This document shows positions 42,346-55,273 of a DNA stretch of 64,000 nucleotides, in pieces. The stretch is from assembly GCF_048569485.1 (NCBI RefSeq), contig NC_134358.1, positions 550,370,097 through 550,434,096 on the forward strand, written 5' to 3'. The stretch's first letter is position 1, and every line of letters starts with the position of its first letter. A model generated the notes under the pieces. That model made no database searches. It was not told the DNA's origin and saw nothing but the letters and a program-made list of their open reading frames with translations. The translations under genes and the position numbers were made by a program. The stretch is from Anomaloglossus baeobatrachus (lineage: Eukaryota; Chordata; Amphibia; Anura; Aromobatidae).

Positions 42346-44138
42346 ATAAACACTAATAGACTTCACTGGGAGCAATATTTATGTGTATTTACAACTGGGC
42401 TAGGTTAAGGTACTAGCTTAGCGCAAAATACAAACTATCTTGGCAAACGTGCGCCACAATATGTGTCCCCTCTCTTTTTTTAAGTTGTATGATATTCGCT
42501 ATATTTGAACTTTGGGGCTCAAAAGGCAGCAGCCGATTGTGGCCGAAAAACATGCCCATTGTGGGGACAGATGAGCGCTCGAATTCACCCTTTTTATTTC
42601 AGTGCTACTTTATGTTATTTTCAGGCTTCTCCTATTTTGTACTTCCTATGCCTCACTTAAAATTCTTGATTCTACAGAGGTTTTTTACATTTTTTTGCAA
42701 GAATTTAATGAAATTTGCTAAATCATATTAGAAATGTAGACATCAAGGGACTGATCTGTACGTTCCGCATTGCCAGCGCTCAGTGTCCAAGCTTATTCCA
42801 GGAATTGTTTCCGTTCCTGGAATGAGAATCGTTTTGGCCTTCTTCGCTATGTTGGCAAATGTGTTTTAGAGGTCTTTTCAGAATCACAGGATTTAGGGTA
42901 ATGTTTAGGCATGAATATATCTGGGGGCCAATGTACTCGAACTGATCAGGGCGAGAAGGAAATAATTTAAAGGGTTCCTCCTTTTATGTAGAAATAATTG
43001 AAGGTATGCTAGGTAATGATGGCAGAGACTGACAAATTCTTTTTGTATTTTAATTCAAGTTCTGGATTTGCAGGGGGCGAAGACAACGCTCTTGAAATCA
43101 TAACAGTGTGAACGTGTGGTCGATTGGGTGCCAGATATAGCTTCCACTCTGCCCCTATCTACCCTAGTGCCTCTGATGGCCCTCTCAAAATTTAGTGAAT
43201 GCCGGCTGCTGGCCCTCTAAAAATTGCTTGAGGACTGTGTAGAGGTGGTCGAGTCCCTACACTGTCTTATGCTATATCCTATCTACCTGTACTGTGAAAG
43301 GTGTTTTATACTAAATGTATTATATGTTGTTGCGGAGAGTAGGTTCCTGACGTAGCAATGCCGGGGCCCTTTGCCAGCGGGCGCCACCTAGTAGTCCAGC
43401 TATAGATTAGATATTAGAGAAGATAGTGTTAAGTCAAGGTAGAGGAGGAGTGACAGATGGCCTATGGGTTGGCTATTGGTGCAGGCCTCGTGGGGTAGCA
43501 GTTCTGGATAGGGTTTGAGTAAGAGAAGATTTGGATATAGTGTGAGGGCCAGTCAGGGAGAGGTAACCTCGTGAGGTCCGGAGCCTACAGCTCACTCCAG
43601 CGGACTCAGGAAAGTTGTGTGACTAGACAGCCATCGGAGCCCAGAAGCTGGTAAAAGTGTAAGGAAATGGGGGGAACAGAGATGTAGACCGAGCAGCTTG
43701 AGGACGAGTTCCAAGATAGCGGGGGACAGGTCAAAAAAGACTACCCCAGAAACAGTAGAATCAAAACCATGTCTGTCATAATGGTGTGAAGAATAAACTG
43801 AACACAATTTTGGTTTCTAAGTGAACTTTGTTGTTGCGTGGGTTACTATTTCATCTATGACGAGAACCGGAGCGGGGTGGTGGGCACCAGCCTGAAGAAA
43901 CTAGTAAGTGTCACGCATGCCACTTGAAGTTACACCCGTACACTGGGTGCCCTTGGTGAAGGAAAGTGGCACCCATATGACCCGGAGTAGGTGTCTTCCT
44001 TCAGTTGACTGATGAGCCTCTAAAAATTATGATTGAGGGCCAGCTGCTGGTGCTCTACAAATTGTGAGCGAGTGCCGCTTAGTGAATATGGTGGAGGAGG
44101 ACAAGAAAAATAATAAACCATGAATTGTATACCCTTTT
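42346..44138. other. No gene seen
   Basis: No recognised domain on either strand. CCCTCTAAAAATTG-type phrases recur near 43,180-43,220 and 44,010-44,060. An AATAAA lies near 43,791. A decayed LTR is possible but no ends were found. Confidence 0.3.
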
Positions 44139-44385
44139 TTGGCCAGCAAGGTGGCTCAGTGGTTAGAACTGTTACTTTACAGCGCTGTGGTCCTGGGTTT
44201 AAATCCAATCAAGGACAACATCTGCAAGGAGTGCGTATATTCTCCCCATATTTGCATGGGTTTCCTCCCACACTCCAGAGACATGCTGAAAGAGAACTTA
44301 GATTGTGAGCCCCAATGGGGACAGTGATGCTGAAATCTGTAAAGTGCTGTGGAATTAATAATGCTATGAATTAAATTTAATATAT
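44139..44385 (+). mobile_element. tRNA-derived SINE (V-SINE-like)
   Basis: The head has a pol III A box (TGGCTCAGTGG, about 44,151) and B box (GGTTTAAATCC, about 44,196) in tRNA-like spacing. The body contains CAAGGACAACATCTGCAAGG, GGGTTTCCTCCCACACTCC and TAGATTGTGAGCCCC, a signature I associate with the abundant SINEs of amphibians and fish. Diverged copy. Confidence 0.75.
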
Positions 44386-44667
44386 AATGCTGAGTGTATG
44401 TATGTATGTATGTATCTATGTATGTATGTATGTGTGTGTATGTGCACTAAAGGAATCTGCACCGTCTCATTTACAATCACGAAATTTTGCACAGACGCCC
44501 CATGTGACTCAGGGAACTTCATAGACTATGTTTTGAGGGGAAATTTAACCCCGCACTTTACAGTTATTCACCAAAAAGCTCCTTACATTAAAGTCAATGA
44601 AGCTGAAGCTACAGGTCATTAATAGGAGCTGTGATTGGTGGCTATAGGCAACAAAGGACATTCTTAG

Positions 44668-45790
44668 TGTGTCATCTCCACGTCGGCAGCCGGGCTGCTC
44701 GGATCCGGATCTGCGGTGGCTCAAGAGGGCTCCGGACCCGGGGGTCGTACGGCTCCTCAAACCAAGAAGGGTTATATACAGGGGATGGTGTGGAAAGTTT
44801 GTGACGCCACCCGTGGTGCATGGTAAGGTGGAGTACCACCGCTGCAATTGGGAGTACCCGGCGGCGATGGTGTGCGCAGCTAGGTGTTTAACCCCTCCAC
44901 GGGTAGGGCTATGCCCCGGGACTCGGTGAAGGTGACGAGGGGGGGGCCGTTGGGACAGTAAGGGTCACTTGCGTACTCACTCAGTCCAATAATGCTGACA
45001 CCAACAACTGTAGTATACCAAAGTTCTCGACACCACTGACACTGAGAGGGAGCACGCCTGGATCCTATGCCTGTTGGTGTTGCCTGTTGGCCTGTGACCA
45101 TTTCCCATGGCACCTTGTCTTCTAGTTGGTCCCTTTAGTCTGAAACTAATCGGGTCCCGCTCCCCAGTATGGCTAACTGGGTGAGCTTGCTCTCAAGGTT
45201 CACGCTTGGGATTTTCTGTACCGTGTAGTGGAAACTCCTATCCCCCTCGTTGCGCTAGTACCCCTATTTTGGAGCGGGTGGAGAATGTATCTTGAAGGCT
45301 CCGTCCTCGTCTGGTAAATTGTCAGGACGCCTGAAGCTTCTCCCTGACCTAGGGTCCACGTACCCCGTCGTGCACTGGCCCCTGCCCAGTGATGGCACAA
45401 GGCCGCCGGCTGTCCTCCTCGACAGTCCTTACCCCTTGTCACGATCCCCTCCGACCGGGGTTCAGCTCCTACTAGGCCCAGACCAACGTCTGCCACCTAG
45501 TAGTTCCAAGGAACGCAGCTCATGACCTCTCCTCTTGAGAGTCACCGCTTAACTGTCTCCTGACACTCCTGACCCCCCCTTACCAACCCATCAAGTGAGC
45601 GACTATATTCCACTCAGGCCGTCCACTGGTGTGTCTGGTGGGTGTGGTGCAGAGTGTTCCTAGGATTTTGATTAGCTTGTTCTTGGCAACACCACAGGCC
45701 AGGGACCCGTAACCAAGGAGGAGATGGATACTGCACAGAAGGGCAGATTGCACAATACCCTGTGACGACCTCATAGGCCAGGGCGTCACA
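44668..45790 (-). mobile_element. Solo LTR of the dominant clan
   Basis: 1123 bp; on the minus strand begins TGTGACGCCCTGGCC; target duplication TTAG (44,664-44,667; 45,791-45,794). Carries the clan's GTGACGCCACCC motif near 44,800. Confidence 0.8.
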
Positions 45791-45825
45791 TTAGTATAAG
45801 ATGCTTTTGTGTGAGGTGATATGAT

Positions 45826-46425
45826 TTCAGTGGAGAGATGGAGAGAGACAGAAAGACAGAGAGAGAGTTAGAGAAGAGAAACAGAGAGAGAAACAGACAG
45901 GGACAGACATTGAGACACAAAGAGAAACAGAGAGAGAGAGAGAGACATAGAGACAGACATAGACACACAGAGAAACAGAGAGAGAGAGAGACATAGAGAC
46001 ACACAGAGAAATAGAGAGAGACATAGAGACACAGAGAAACAGAGAGAAACAGAGAGAGACATAGAGACACAGAGAAACAGAGAGAGACATAGAGACACAC
46101 AGAGAAACAGAGAGAAACAGAGAGAGACAGAGAGAGAGAGAGACACACAGAGAAACAGAGAGAGACATAGAGACACACAGAGAAACAGAGAGAAACAGAC
46201 ATAGAGAGACATAGAGAGACACAGAGAAACAGACAGACCAAGAAATAGACAGAGAGAGACAGAGAGAGAGAAAACGAGAGACATAGAGATAGACAGAGGG
46301 AGACAGACAAAAAGATAAACAGAGAGAGAGACAGAGAGAGATGGATAGCGAGAGACAGACAGATACAGACAGAGAGAGATAGAGACAGACAGTGAGGGAG
46401 ACAGAGAGAGGGAGAGAGACACTTA
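45826..46425. repeat. GAGA/GACA microsatellite
   Basis: Runs of GAGAGACAGAGA, GAAACAGAGAGA and GACATAGAGACACA. The Ser/Leu-rich minus-strand frames are artefacts. Confidence 0.95.
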
Positions 46426-46475
46426 GTTACTATCCCAGGCAACGTCGGGTACTGCAGCTAGCAAATAAATAAATA

Positions 46476-48251
46476 AATAAATGTTTTTTTGGGGTTTGAA
46501 AGGGCGCATGGGAAACACCAGAAAAGAAAGAACATTTAAATTGGCTCTATATTCAGCTAATGTCATCCGCTGGGGTTGAGAAGTCTGGGACAATCCAGGC
46601 CTTGCTCATTTTGAGAGCCGTCAGCCTGTCAGCATTTTCAGGTGACAGCCGGATGCGCCTATCCAGTTATTATGCCCCTGGCGGCACTAAAAACCTATGG
46701 AATCAACTTTAGCGGAGACGGAGTGAGGAACAAAACAGTGTCAGGTTTAGGGCTCCTACTATCATCAATTGGGACCTGTGGATTTCAGGTTTTACATCTC
46801 TTCTGGTTTGTTGATCCCCGTGTGAGTGGTAGGGTGCAGTCATAACAACGTGTAGACAATTACAAAGTGACAGTGGTTAACACATGTAAAAAGTCACCAA
46901 GGGCTGGTAAGGTTTTAAGTACAATGCCTATACGAGACAAGAGCTTGACCTCATAACTTGAAGACCTCATGACCTAAAGAGCCTCCAGAAGGCAAAAAGA
47001 CCAGCAAGTGCATGGATAACGTTGACCTGCCCGGAGCATGGTGGTAATAGACAATGTCTACATCTTTAGATTGAGCTACTAGTGAGGAGTTGCTGCATCG
47101 TCCCAGTTTTCTTCGGTCATACAAATTCTAGATTTTTTACTTAACTATTATTACGTTAGTTTTCAACTGATTTTGCGATGTAAAAACAAGCTAAAAAAAA
47201 GTATCTGGCACCACGCAGCCGGCGTCCAGCAACGAATTGTAATATCACTTTGCTGATAACATTCATCCGAGCTGCAGATGGTATAATACCTCTCAGCTTT
47301 TCATTTTGTGTTTTGTTAAGGGGCGAGTTTCATTATTCGGGAAAGCTGCTCCTATTATTCCATACGGCTAAGCAATCGTCCTTATCTATCTGATATTTAT
47401 GCGCTTATACTCTCCCATTGTCCATTCTTTATATACGCCTTGACCTTAAAGGACTAGAAAATATTAAATAAAAGTTGATGCAATAAGATGGGAAAACTTT
47501 TCACTTTTATTTCTTCTCTTGAAAGGTTTTGACGCTGCGCAAAATATTACCATTAAGGCCAATGTTCCACCACAATGCCGTTGTTTCCTGGCTCTAGGGC
47601 CAATTACTAAGTGTCATTAATGGCTGAGACACATGGACAGCAATATGGAATTCTGTACCACGTCTTCCTCACTCTTGGGATAGACCAACACTGATGCCGT
47701 CAACACTTCATTAATGGAAGAGGAGCAAGACCCCCATACACAATAGACTAATGTCAGCCGAATTTGCCGATATTGATAGTCTGTTATGCTCTCGGGGCGA
47801 ACCAAGATGTTAGTAAACCCACTGGGCAACAGTTCACAGAAAACCCGGAGGGGCTTGACTACGGAGCTACACCTTTTCTTCTCCAGATCTTCTGATGGTG
47901 GAGGTGTTACGCTACAGGTGCGAGTCCAGGTTCCACTTGGGAAGACTGGTAATCTGACAGCTGGCCCCAGGGGTACAGGAGCGACAATCTATGATGTAGA
48001 TCACAGCAGCAGCAGAAGTCAAGAATTCATCCGGGGCGGAATGATGGATGGACGGATGGATACGGCAGCAGCAGCAGCTGGTGAGGATACTTTGCGGCAG
48101 CGGATGTAGAGGATCCGTCCGAGATGGATGGATAGACTGATAGATATGGCAGCAGCTGGTGAGGATACTTTGCGGCAGCGGGTATAGTTGCTGACGCGGC
48201 AGCTTATAGCAGCAGCAGGATAGATAATACAGCAGAACTCTGCAATGCAAA
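46476..48251. other. No gene seen; one small tandem duplication
   Basis: AT-rich. At 48,060-48,190 the phrase GGTGAGGATACTTTGCGGCA occurs twice, about 80 bp apart. An AAAT run lies at 46,465-46,482. Confidence 0.35.
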
Positions 48252-49405
48252 TGTGGCGCCCTGGACTAGCCAGGTCGTCACAGGTAACACACAAACACCC
48301 CCACCCCCATTAGACAGTAACATTAGCCAAACATAAAATCCTTGTTGCCTCCCTCCAGGGTCTGATGTCCACACCAGGTGGGGCGGAGCCAAGTGGTTGG
48401 CCCCACCCACCGAGGAGTGCACAGGCCTGGAGGCGGGAAAGAGCAGTCAGAGTAGTTTTGGAGTTTAGTTGAGGAGGTTGAAGTGAGAGGACTAAAGTGG
48501 AGAGTGTCTGGGTTTGTGGCCCAGGCACTGACAACAAGGTTGGCAGACGGTGGTGGCCGTCTGGAGGAGTGGTGAATCAACGCGGAACCATAGAACCGGG
48601 GTCGGGCGTTGGCCCGCCGGTACCGACCGGGGAGTGAAGTGAAGCTAGCACACACAGGCAGGGCCATCGGACCCCGGCTGGGCTTGGAGTCGCCGTCAAC
48701 AGTCAAATCCGAGTGTGACAGGAACCCCAGGGGTTTTCTAACAGCCAAAGACCCGTTAGAAGGCAACCGCCCACACTGTGAGGGTATACAGCTACCGCCT
48801 AAGGCTAGAGACCCAAGGGCCAGCGCCTGCGGGCAAACGGGCTCCTCCGGCACCCATACACCGGGGAGCGGACTACCGTTGGGGATCCATCGTAGTCAAA
48901 CAAGTACACAAAGGTGCAGGGAAAGACAGCCGCCATCACCTGTCCGGGGAGAGACACTGCAGCCGTCTGCGGGACCCTTCCATCCAGCCGTTTGGTTTAC
49001 CGAGGACTTTGTGCATCTCTTACTGAGTGAGTACACCCGTGCCATCTGGCACCGCACTGCGCTGCCCCTGCAACCCTGCACCTCACCAACCCTGCCTCCC
49101 CGTCACACCACCGGGCCCCGGGACCACCGACCCCTACCCACGGAGGGGGAAAACAACATCCCAGCTGCTCCCCACCATCGTTCCCGGGATCCCCGTCACC
49201 AGCAGCGGTGGTGCCCATCCTCACCACAACCTGTGGGTGGCGTCACGGACTAAATCCCCCAAACCAACCACCCCTTTCACTCACGGGCGAGGAGCGCCGC
49301 TCAAGTCCCCGGATCCGGCCCACCGCTCAAGCCACCGAGCAGTAGCAGCGCCGGACCCGAGCGTTAGCGAGAGCACAGCAGCGGCGTACCTCCCTGTCCG
49401 CGACA
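48252..49405 (+). mobile_element. Solo LTR of the cold-shock-element clan
   Basis: 1154 bp, begins TGTGGCGCCCTGGAC, ends CGCGACA; target duplication CAAA (48,248-48,251; 49,406-49,409). Shares the TGGCGTCACGGA motif (49,238-49,249). Confidence 0.88.
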
Positions 49406-49492
49406 CAAACAGGTATCAGCAAACAGAACTAGCACTATGAAACAGTGGCAGCAGCACAGTGCTAGAGAACCTGACAACAGCAATGAGTCTAA

Positions 49493-50058
49493 AGGGTGCT
49501 TTACATGCTGCGACATCGCTACCGATATATCGTCGGGGTCACGTCGTTAGTGTCGCACATCTGGCGCGGGTAGCGACATCACAGCGTGTGACACCAAGGA
49601 GCGACGATCAACGATCGCAAAAACAACCAAAATCGGTGATCGTTGACACGTCGCTCCTTTCCTTAATATCGCTGCTGCAGGAACGACGTTGTCCGCCATT
49701 CCTGCGGCACCACACATCACTATGTGTGACACCGCAGGAGTGACAAACATCTCCTTACCTGCATCCACCGACAATGCGGAGGAAGGAGGTGGGCGGGATG
49801 TTCGACCCGCTCATCTCCGCCCCTTAGCTTCTATTGGACGGCTGCCGTGTGACGTCGCTGTGATGCCGCACGAACCGCCCCCTTAGAAAGGAGGCGGTTC
49901 GCCGGCCAGAGAGACGTCGCAGGGAAGGTAAGTCCGTGTGACGGGTGTAAGCAATGTTGTGCGCCACGGGCAGCAATTTGCCCGTGTCGCACAACCGACG
50001 GGGGCGGGTACGCTCGCTAGCGATATCGATACCAATATCGCAGCGTGTAAAGTACCCT
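49493..50058. mobile_element. MITE, Harbinger-like
   Basis: 566 bp. Inverted ends AGGGTGCTTTACATGCTGCG and CGCAGCGTGTAAAGTACCCT; flanked by TAA on both sides, a 3-bp duplication as in PIF/Harbinger. An internal CGCCCCCTTAGAAAGGAGGC hairpin lies near 49,880. No coding capacity. Confidence 0.7.
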
Positions 50059-50506
50059 TAACTCATTGCCCAGGCAACTCTCAAAAGAGCGGAGTTGCCT
50101 TAAATACCTGCAACCTCCCAGCTATCCTGGGAGACACTTACGGGTTAGGAGGATGCTGGCCCTTTAAGAAAGGGAGCATGGCCTCGAGTGTACCCTACGG
50201 TCAAAGGCCTGGAGTCTGTCAGGAGTACAGACGCTCTGTGAGGCTGCAGCATGGGACGAAGATGGGACCACTGCTGCAGGATGCCTGGACAGGGCAGGAA
50301 ATCGGCAACGTCTCTGGAGAGGGGAGCAGGAGAGTGCAAGGACGCCGGCATGGGCATTACACAGTCTAATATGTTTGAGGATCCAAGACAGCTGATTGTA
50401 GGGGGGAATTTAAGGATCCGCCATGTCCAATTTTGGGCTGCCAATCCTTTTGTTCTTCTGCAGATAAGCCACCATAGTAAACAAGCCTAACAGAGGGTCT
50501 CTCTTA
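50059..50506. other. No gene seen between two MITEs
   Basis: No open frame with a recognised domain; no repeat ends. Confidence 0.35.
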
Positions 50507-51077
50507 AGCGGGCTTTACACGCTGCGATATCGGTACCGATATCGCTAGCATGCGACCCGCCCCCATGGTTTGTGCGAGACGAGCATATCGCTGCCCATCG
50601 CGCACAAAATCGCGCACCCCCGTCACACATACTTACCTGCTCGGCAACGTCGCTGTGACCGGCAAACCACCTCCTTTCTAAGGGGGCGGTTTGCTCGGTG
50701 TCACAGCGACGTCACTAAGCGGCCGCCCAATCAAAGCGGAGTGGCGGAAATGAGCGGGACGAACATCCCGCCCACCTCTTTCCTTCCTCATTGCTGGCGT
50801 GTGGCAGGTAAGGAGAGGTTCCTCGTTCCTGCGGCGTCACCCATAGCGATGTGTGCTGCCGCAGGAACGAGGATCAACTGCGCCCCAGCGACAGCAACGA
50901 TAATTGGGAGAGAACCCCCATGTCAACAAGGAGCGATTTTGGACGTTTTTGCAACGATCCAAAATCGCTCCAAGGAGTCACACACAACGAGATCGCTACA
51001 GCGGCTGGATGTGCGTCACAAAATCCGTGACTCCAACGAGATCGCTGTAGCGAAATCGTAGCGTGTAAAGCCACCCT
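50507..51077. mobile_element. MITE, same family, opposite orientation
   Basis: Inverted ends GCGGGCTTTACACGCTGCG and CGTAGCGTGTAAAGCCACCC; TTA on the left and TTA or TAG on the right depending on the exact end. The internal CCTCCTTTCTAAGGGGGCGG block is the reverse complement of the block in the first MITE. Confidence 0.7.
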
Positions 51078-51590
51078 TAGAGAACACAGGAGCTGCTCAG
51101 CCAAATAATACTGCAGTATTTGGAAGAGCCAACCGAGATGACTACCGGCCAAACTTTTGGCGAAAGTATCGTTCAACAGACACCCATTTAATCATGTGTA
51201 CAGGGGTTTTACACAGGTTTTACGTTGGGTTGGAAACAAAAACTTCCTCTATCGAGAACTTGTCATGGCTTGGTTTGGGGATTCCAAGGACCTTCAGTTT
51301 CATGATCTGTTCCTCTGTCTGCTGGGCTACTTCCTTTACTTTCCTGTCCAAATGCTGATGGTTCTTATTGTCTTTGTTTTCCCTTTTTGGTTCGTTCCTC
51401 TCTAGATGTTTCTCATTTTGCTGCTAATGTTTGCGCTATAATATTCAGAGTTGGGTTATATATGTTCACCTCCCACGTCACTTTCTTGCAGGCTTCATCT
51501 TTATGTGGATTTATCTCTGGGAGTTCCAGCTTTTCAAATTAGGGAGTATACCTTTGAGACACCAGTTGAGTGACTGCTGTGTGTTGGTTG
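51078..51590. other. No gene seen
   Basis: T-rich on the + strand with short spurious frames; no recognised repeat. Confidence 0.3.
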
Positions 51591-51591
51591 T

Positions 51592-53018
51592 GTTTTCCTT
51601 CCCAGTTCCTCCTCCTTGGACCTAACTTCTGTTTATCTCACACGGGGTTTCTGTTTGTTCCTGAACACCTTCCTTTCCCCTTGTTGGCAGTGTATGGTGG
51701 CCTCAGGTCTAAGATCCTTCGGAGGGACGAGAAACCCTTTGACGGCCTTTTAGGGAGCCAGGTCCATGATGGTGCTTTTAGTTGTGCGTCTTGGGTTTTC
51801 TATTCTGTACAGGGATCTCTGGAATGTGGTCGCTTCTTCCCCCTTCCTACCCATGTGTTATGATCCGGAACCATGGAAGACCACCACAAATCATTGGTAG
51901 AAGGTGACAAGAGCATTGGCAACTAATCTGGCCGCCATCCCCTTACTAACCATCACAACTAGAAGTAGCCGAGGGGTGAACTAACATCCTGTGCACCGCG
52001 AACCCAGCCGGAGAACTAGCTATCCCAAAGGTAGGAAAGATGAATAACTCTCTGTCTCAGAAAATAGACAAGAATAGCAAGCCCCCCACATTAAAAGACT
52101 GCGGTGATATAGGAAAAACACAATACACAGATAGATGACAGGATTAGCAAAAGGTGAGGCCCCCACTGACTAAAATAGGAAAGGACAGGAAAGGTGCTGA
52201 TGGTGGCCAGAGAAAAACCCTGCAAAATACCAACTTCCCAATAGTACAAAAAGGCCCTCAGATCGCACGATCTGAACTCCGTCCTATACCAGGTGCTCTT
52301 GTCATACCAATGAACAGAAAACAAGAATCATAACAAATTCAACAAGCCACAAACACATGGACCCAAAGGAGCTATACTCCAAACATAACTGCAGGGAGTT
52401 CCCCAGCCAAGACTAAGGGGAAAAATCCCTGCACATGCAAATAAACTGAAAACAACCACAGCAAATGACAAACCCAGATAAGCAAAAGAACCAGACAATA
52501 AATAAAGAGCAAGCACTTATCTGGGGTAGATGTGGTGTAGAGCAGGATGAAGCAGGCTGGTGATACAAAGAACAAATGACATCCGGCCTGCAATCAGACC
52601 AGGATTTAAATAAGCAGAGAGTTAGCAAAGGAAACACTCATAACACAACACACCTGGTCCAAGTCAAAACCATTCCTGGCCACCAGAGGGAGCCTCCCAG
52701 CAGCCAAAACATAACTAACATTCACAACACCCATGCTTATATTGTGTTTTCCTTTCCAGTTCCTCCTCCTTGGACCCTATTTCTGTTTATCTCACACGGA
52801 GTTTCTGTTTGTTCCGGTATACCTTCCTTTCCTTTTGTTGGCAGTGCATGATGGCCTTAGGTCTAAGATCCTTCGGAGGGACGAGAAACCCTTTGACAGC
52901 CTTTTAGGGAGCCAGGTCCATGGTGGTGCTTTTAGTTGTGCGTCTTGGGTTTTCTATTCTGTACAGGGATCTCTGGAATGTGGTCGCTTCTTCCCCCTTC
53001 CTACCCATGCTTATATTT
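51592..53018. repeat. ~275-bp tandem duplication, first copy split by a solo LTR
   Basis: TGTGTTTTCCTTCCCAGTTC starts at 51,590 and, with one change, at 52,742. The copies run in parallel to CTTCCTACCCATG and CTTATAT, about 95% alike by eye. The LTR 51,856-52,729 lies near the end of copy 1. Confidence 0.8.
51856..52729 (-). mobile_element. Solo LTR, gypsy-like
   Basis: 874 bp; on the minus strand begins TGTTGTGAATG and ends CATAACA. Target duplication CCCATG (51,850-51,855; 52,730-52,735). A TATTTAAA box is visible on the minus strand near 52,610. No coding content. Confidence 0.78.
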
Positions 53019-54393
53019 TAGTGTTCATTGCTGACATCCCCCAAAATAAATATTTTTGGGATCCTTCTTTCCTGGTCTCCATAGTATTGGTACTTCTATA
53101 GTAGGTATCCCCTTTACCCAGGTTGTGGGGTCATATGATGCTACCATTTGATGGGACAGGCAGACAAATTGCTTAAAATAAAATATTCCTATAACGTACA
53201 ATGGTGACCACTACTGGAGCTTCATTTTCATGCCGGAAAAAGATACGGTGAGAGGTGCCCTTTAATTTTCTTTGTCCCCCTATTGATTATACCTGTGTTC
53301 CTAATGAAAATGATCTATAACACAGCAGTGAGATTTTATTTGTTTACTATGGAAATGTTAGATTAAAAAAAATCTCGTGTTTCGCTGACTCTGAACATAG
53401 TTAAAATGTCAAGCGCAAAAGCAAATTAAATGTTCTCTGCGGATGAGAGTACATACACAAAGTAATAGTGTGAGTCACGGCTGAAATTTACATCAACTTC
53501 TTGTTTGTTGATTTGCTTCTCCATTAATAATATATGTCTCCTTAGTACACTGGAGTCGGTGTGAGACGTAATTCATCTTAGAAGAATATTCACACTTTAT
53601 GGACTTTATGTTTGTTGGAGTATACAACAGCTGCAGGCTTATTCTGTTGAGGAACTGTAGATAGACAGCAGATGGCGCTGTGCTAATAGTTAACGTTCGT
53701 TAAGGCTTTATTTGTGTCCATTCTCTTCATACATCCTCCATGTTACGATGATATAGATAATGTTTCTTGTCAGTGCTGAATACTTCTGCTGAAAGCTGAA
53801 ATCTGCAACACTTTTTTTATTATCCGTGCAACCTGAGACCCAATTTTTGATATCTGCAAACTAAACACTGCCTATTTGTGTAGCTTTTTATGTTTACTTA
53901 CAATGCACTGCCCAATTTGTTGGATTGCATGCAAAATCAGTCATATACAGTACTTTGCATAAGTATTCAACCCCCTAAAAAATAAAGTCAACAGTCTGTA
54001 CTACAAATACTATGTATACAAAATGTTCCAGCCAGTATTTTGATCCTTACTGGGGTATTCTTGATTTAGAAATCCTCTCACCATTGACCTCTATAGGAAA
54101 CGAGCCAAATAAGTAACAGTCAATAGAGAGAGTCATGCATGTGCACCCACCTCTCCTGCTGCAGTATCCATCAGTTTGAGAGCTCAGGGGACCCCCTTAA
54201 TCAGATAAGTGCAGGTCCCCAAATGACAGCCACACATATCAAGCGTTTAAGGCATATCCGTTGGATATTCCATAAATGTCTAAAATATTAATACCTCTTT
54301 ATAGGGACTGTGTCATGGATGTAAATTTTTAAGGGGGGTGTCCTGTGGAAAAAAAAGTATAACCTATCCAGGACAGGGAACTTGTATTTCTGA
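53019..54393. other. No gene seen
   Basis: AT-rich. A short TACAGTACTTTGCATAAGTA phrase near 53,947 resembles the end of a Tc1-like element; no partner found. Confidence 0.3.
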
Positions 54394-54395
54394 TA

Positions 54396-55140
54396 CAGTC
54401 TTTGGCAAAAGTGTTGGCACCCTTGAAATTGTTACAGAAAAGGACGTTTTCTCCCAGAAAATTATTGCAATTACACATTTTGTTATACACATGTTTATTT
54501 CCTTTGTGTGTATGGGAACAACACAAAAAGAAACACAGGGGAAACAAAGGCAAATTGTATATAATTTCACACAAAACACCAAAAATGGGCTGGACAAAAT
54601 TGTTGGCACCCTCAACTTAATATTCGGTTGTACAGTGTTTGGAGTAAAGACCTGCAATCAGTCGCTTCCTATACCCGTGTACAAGCTTCTTCCTTCTCTC
54701 ACCTGGAATCTCGGACTCTTCTTTATAAGCTGCTCCAGGTCTCTCATATTTGAAGGCGTCTTCTCTTCTCCCAATTTTAAGATCTCTCCACAGGAGTCAC
54801 TGGGATTTAGATCCGGACTCATTGCTGCCACTTCATAACCCTCCAGCACTTTGTTTCCATCCATTTCTGGGGTTTCATGAAGTGTTTGGGGTAATTGTCC
54901 TGCTGGAAGACCCATGACCTAGGACACACACCCAGCTTTCTGACACTGGGTGCTACATTGACACTCAAAATCCTTTGGTAATCTTCAGATTTCTTGATGT
55001 CTTATACATAGTGAAGGCACTGAGTGCCAAAGGCAGCAAAACAACCCCAAACATCCCTTACCTCCACCATGTGTGACTGTAGGTCCTGTGTTCATTTCTT
55101 TGTAAGCCTCATTCCATTTTTGGTAAACAGTAGAATGATG
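54396..55140 (-). mobile_element. Tc1-like transposon, truncated
   Basis: Same family as 6459-7497, opposite strand. The end CAGTCTTTGGCAAAAGTGTT follows TA. On the minus strand it encodes the end of a transposase (SPDLNPSD near 54,800, then EILKL and RDLEQLIKKSPRFQVR). The far end is missing; the last match to the 6.7-kb copy is at about 55,135. Confidence 0.75.
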
Positions 55141-55273
55141 TGCTTCAGAAAAAAGACATCCATGGAGTCAAAATCATCACTACACCTGTAGACATACTCC
55201 TAAAGGGGTGTAATTTCCAAAATGGGGTCACTTGACGGGGGATTTTGCTTTACTGGCACTTAGGGGTTATGTA

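Larger units (their letters stand above)
44386..46475 (+). mobile_element. Helitron-like composite repeat, split by a solo LTR
   Basis: The left part (from the GTAT run at 44,395 through 44,667) and the right part (45,791-46,475) join across a TTAG duplication. The right end has a hairpin-like CCCAGGCAACGTCGGG followed by TACTGCAGCTAG, the layout of a Helitron 3' end (hairpin, then CTRR). A long GAGACA microsatellite precedes it. No Rep/helicase coding. Class is an inference. Confidence 0.4.

Noticed and set aside
44139-44385. Functional tRNA gene
   Set aside because: A and B boxes are those of a SINE head; no cloverleaf with paired acceptor stem was seen, and the SINE body follows.
45827-46442. 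Ser/Leu-rich frames of 130-218 codons
   Set aside because: Translation of a GAGA/GACA microsatellite.
51157-53101. Hydrophobic short frames suggesting a membrane protein
   Set aside because: T-rich sequence gives Phe/Leu-rich peptides by chance; the frames do not continue between the two duplicated copies in a gene-like way.
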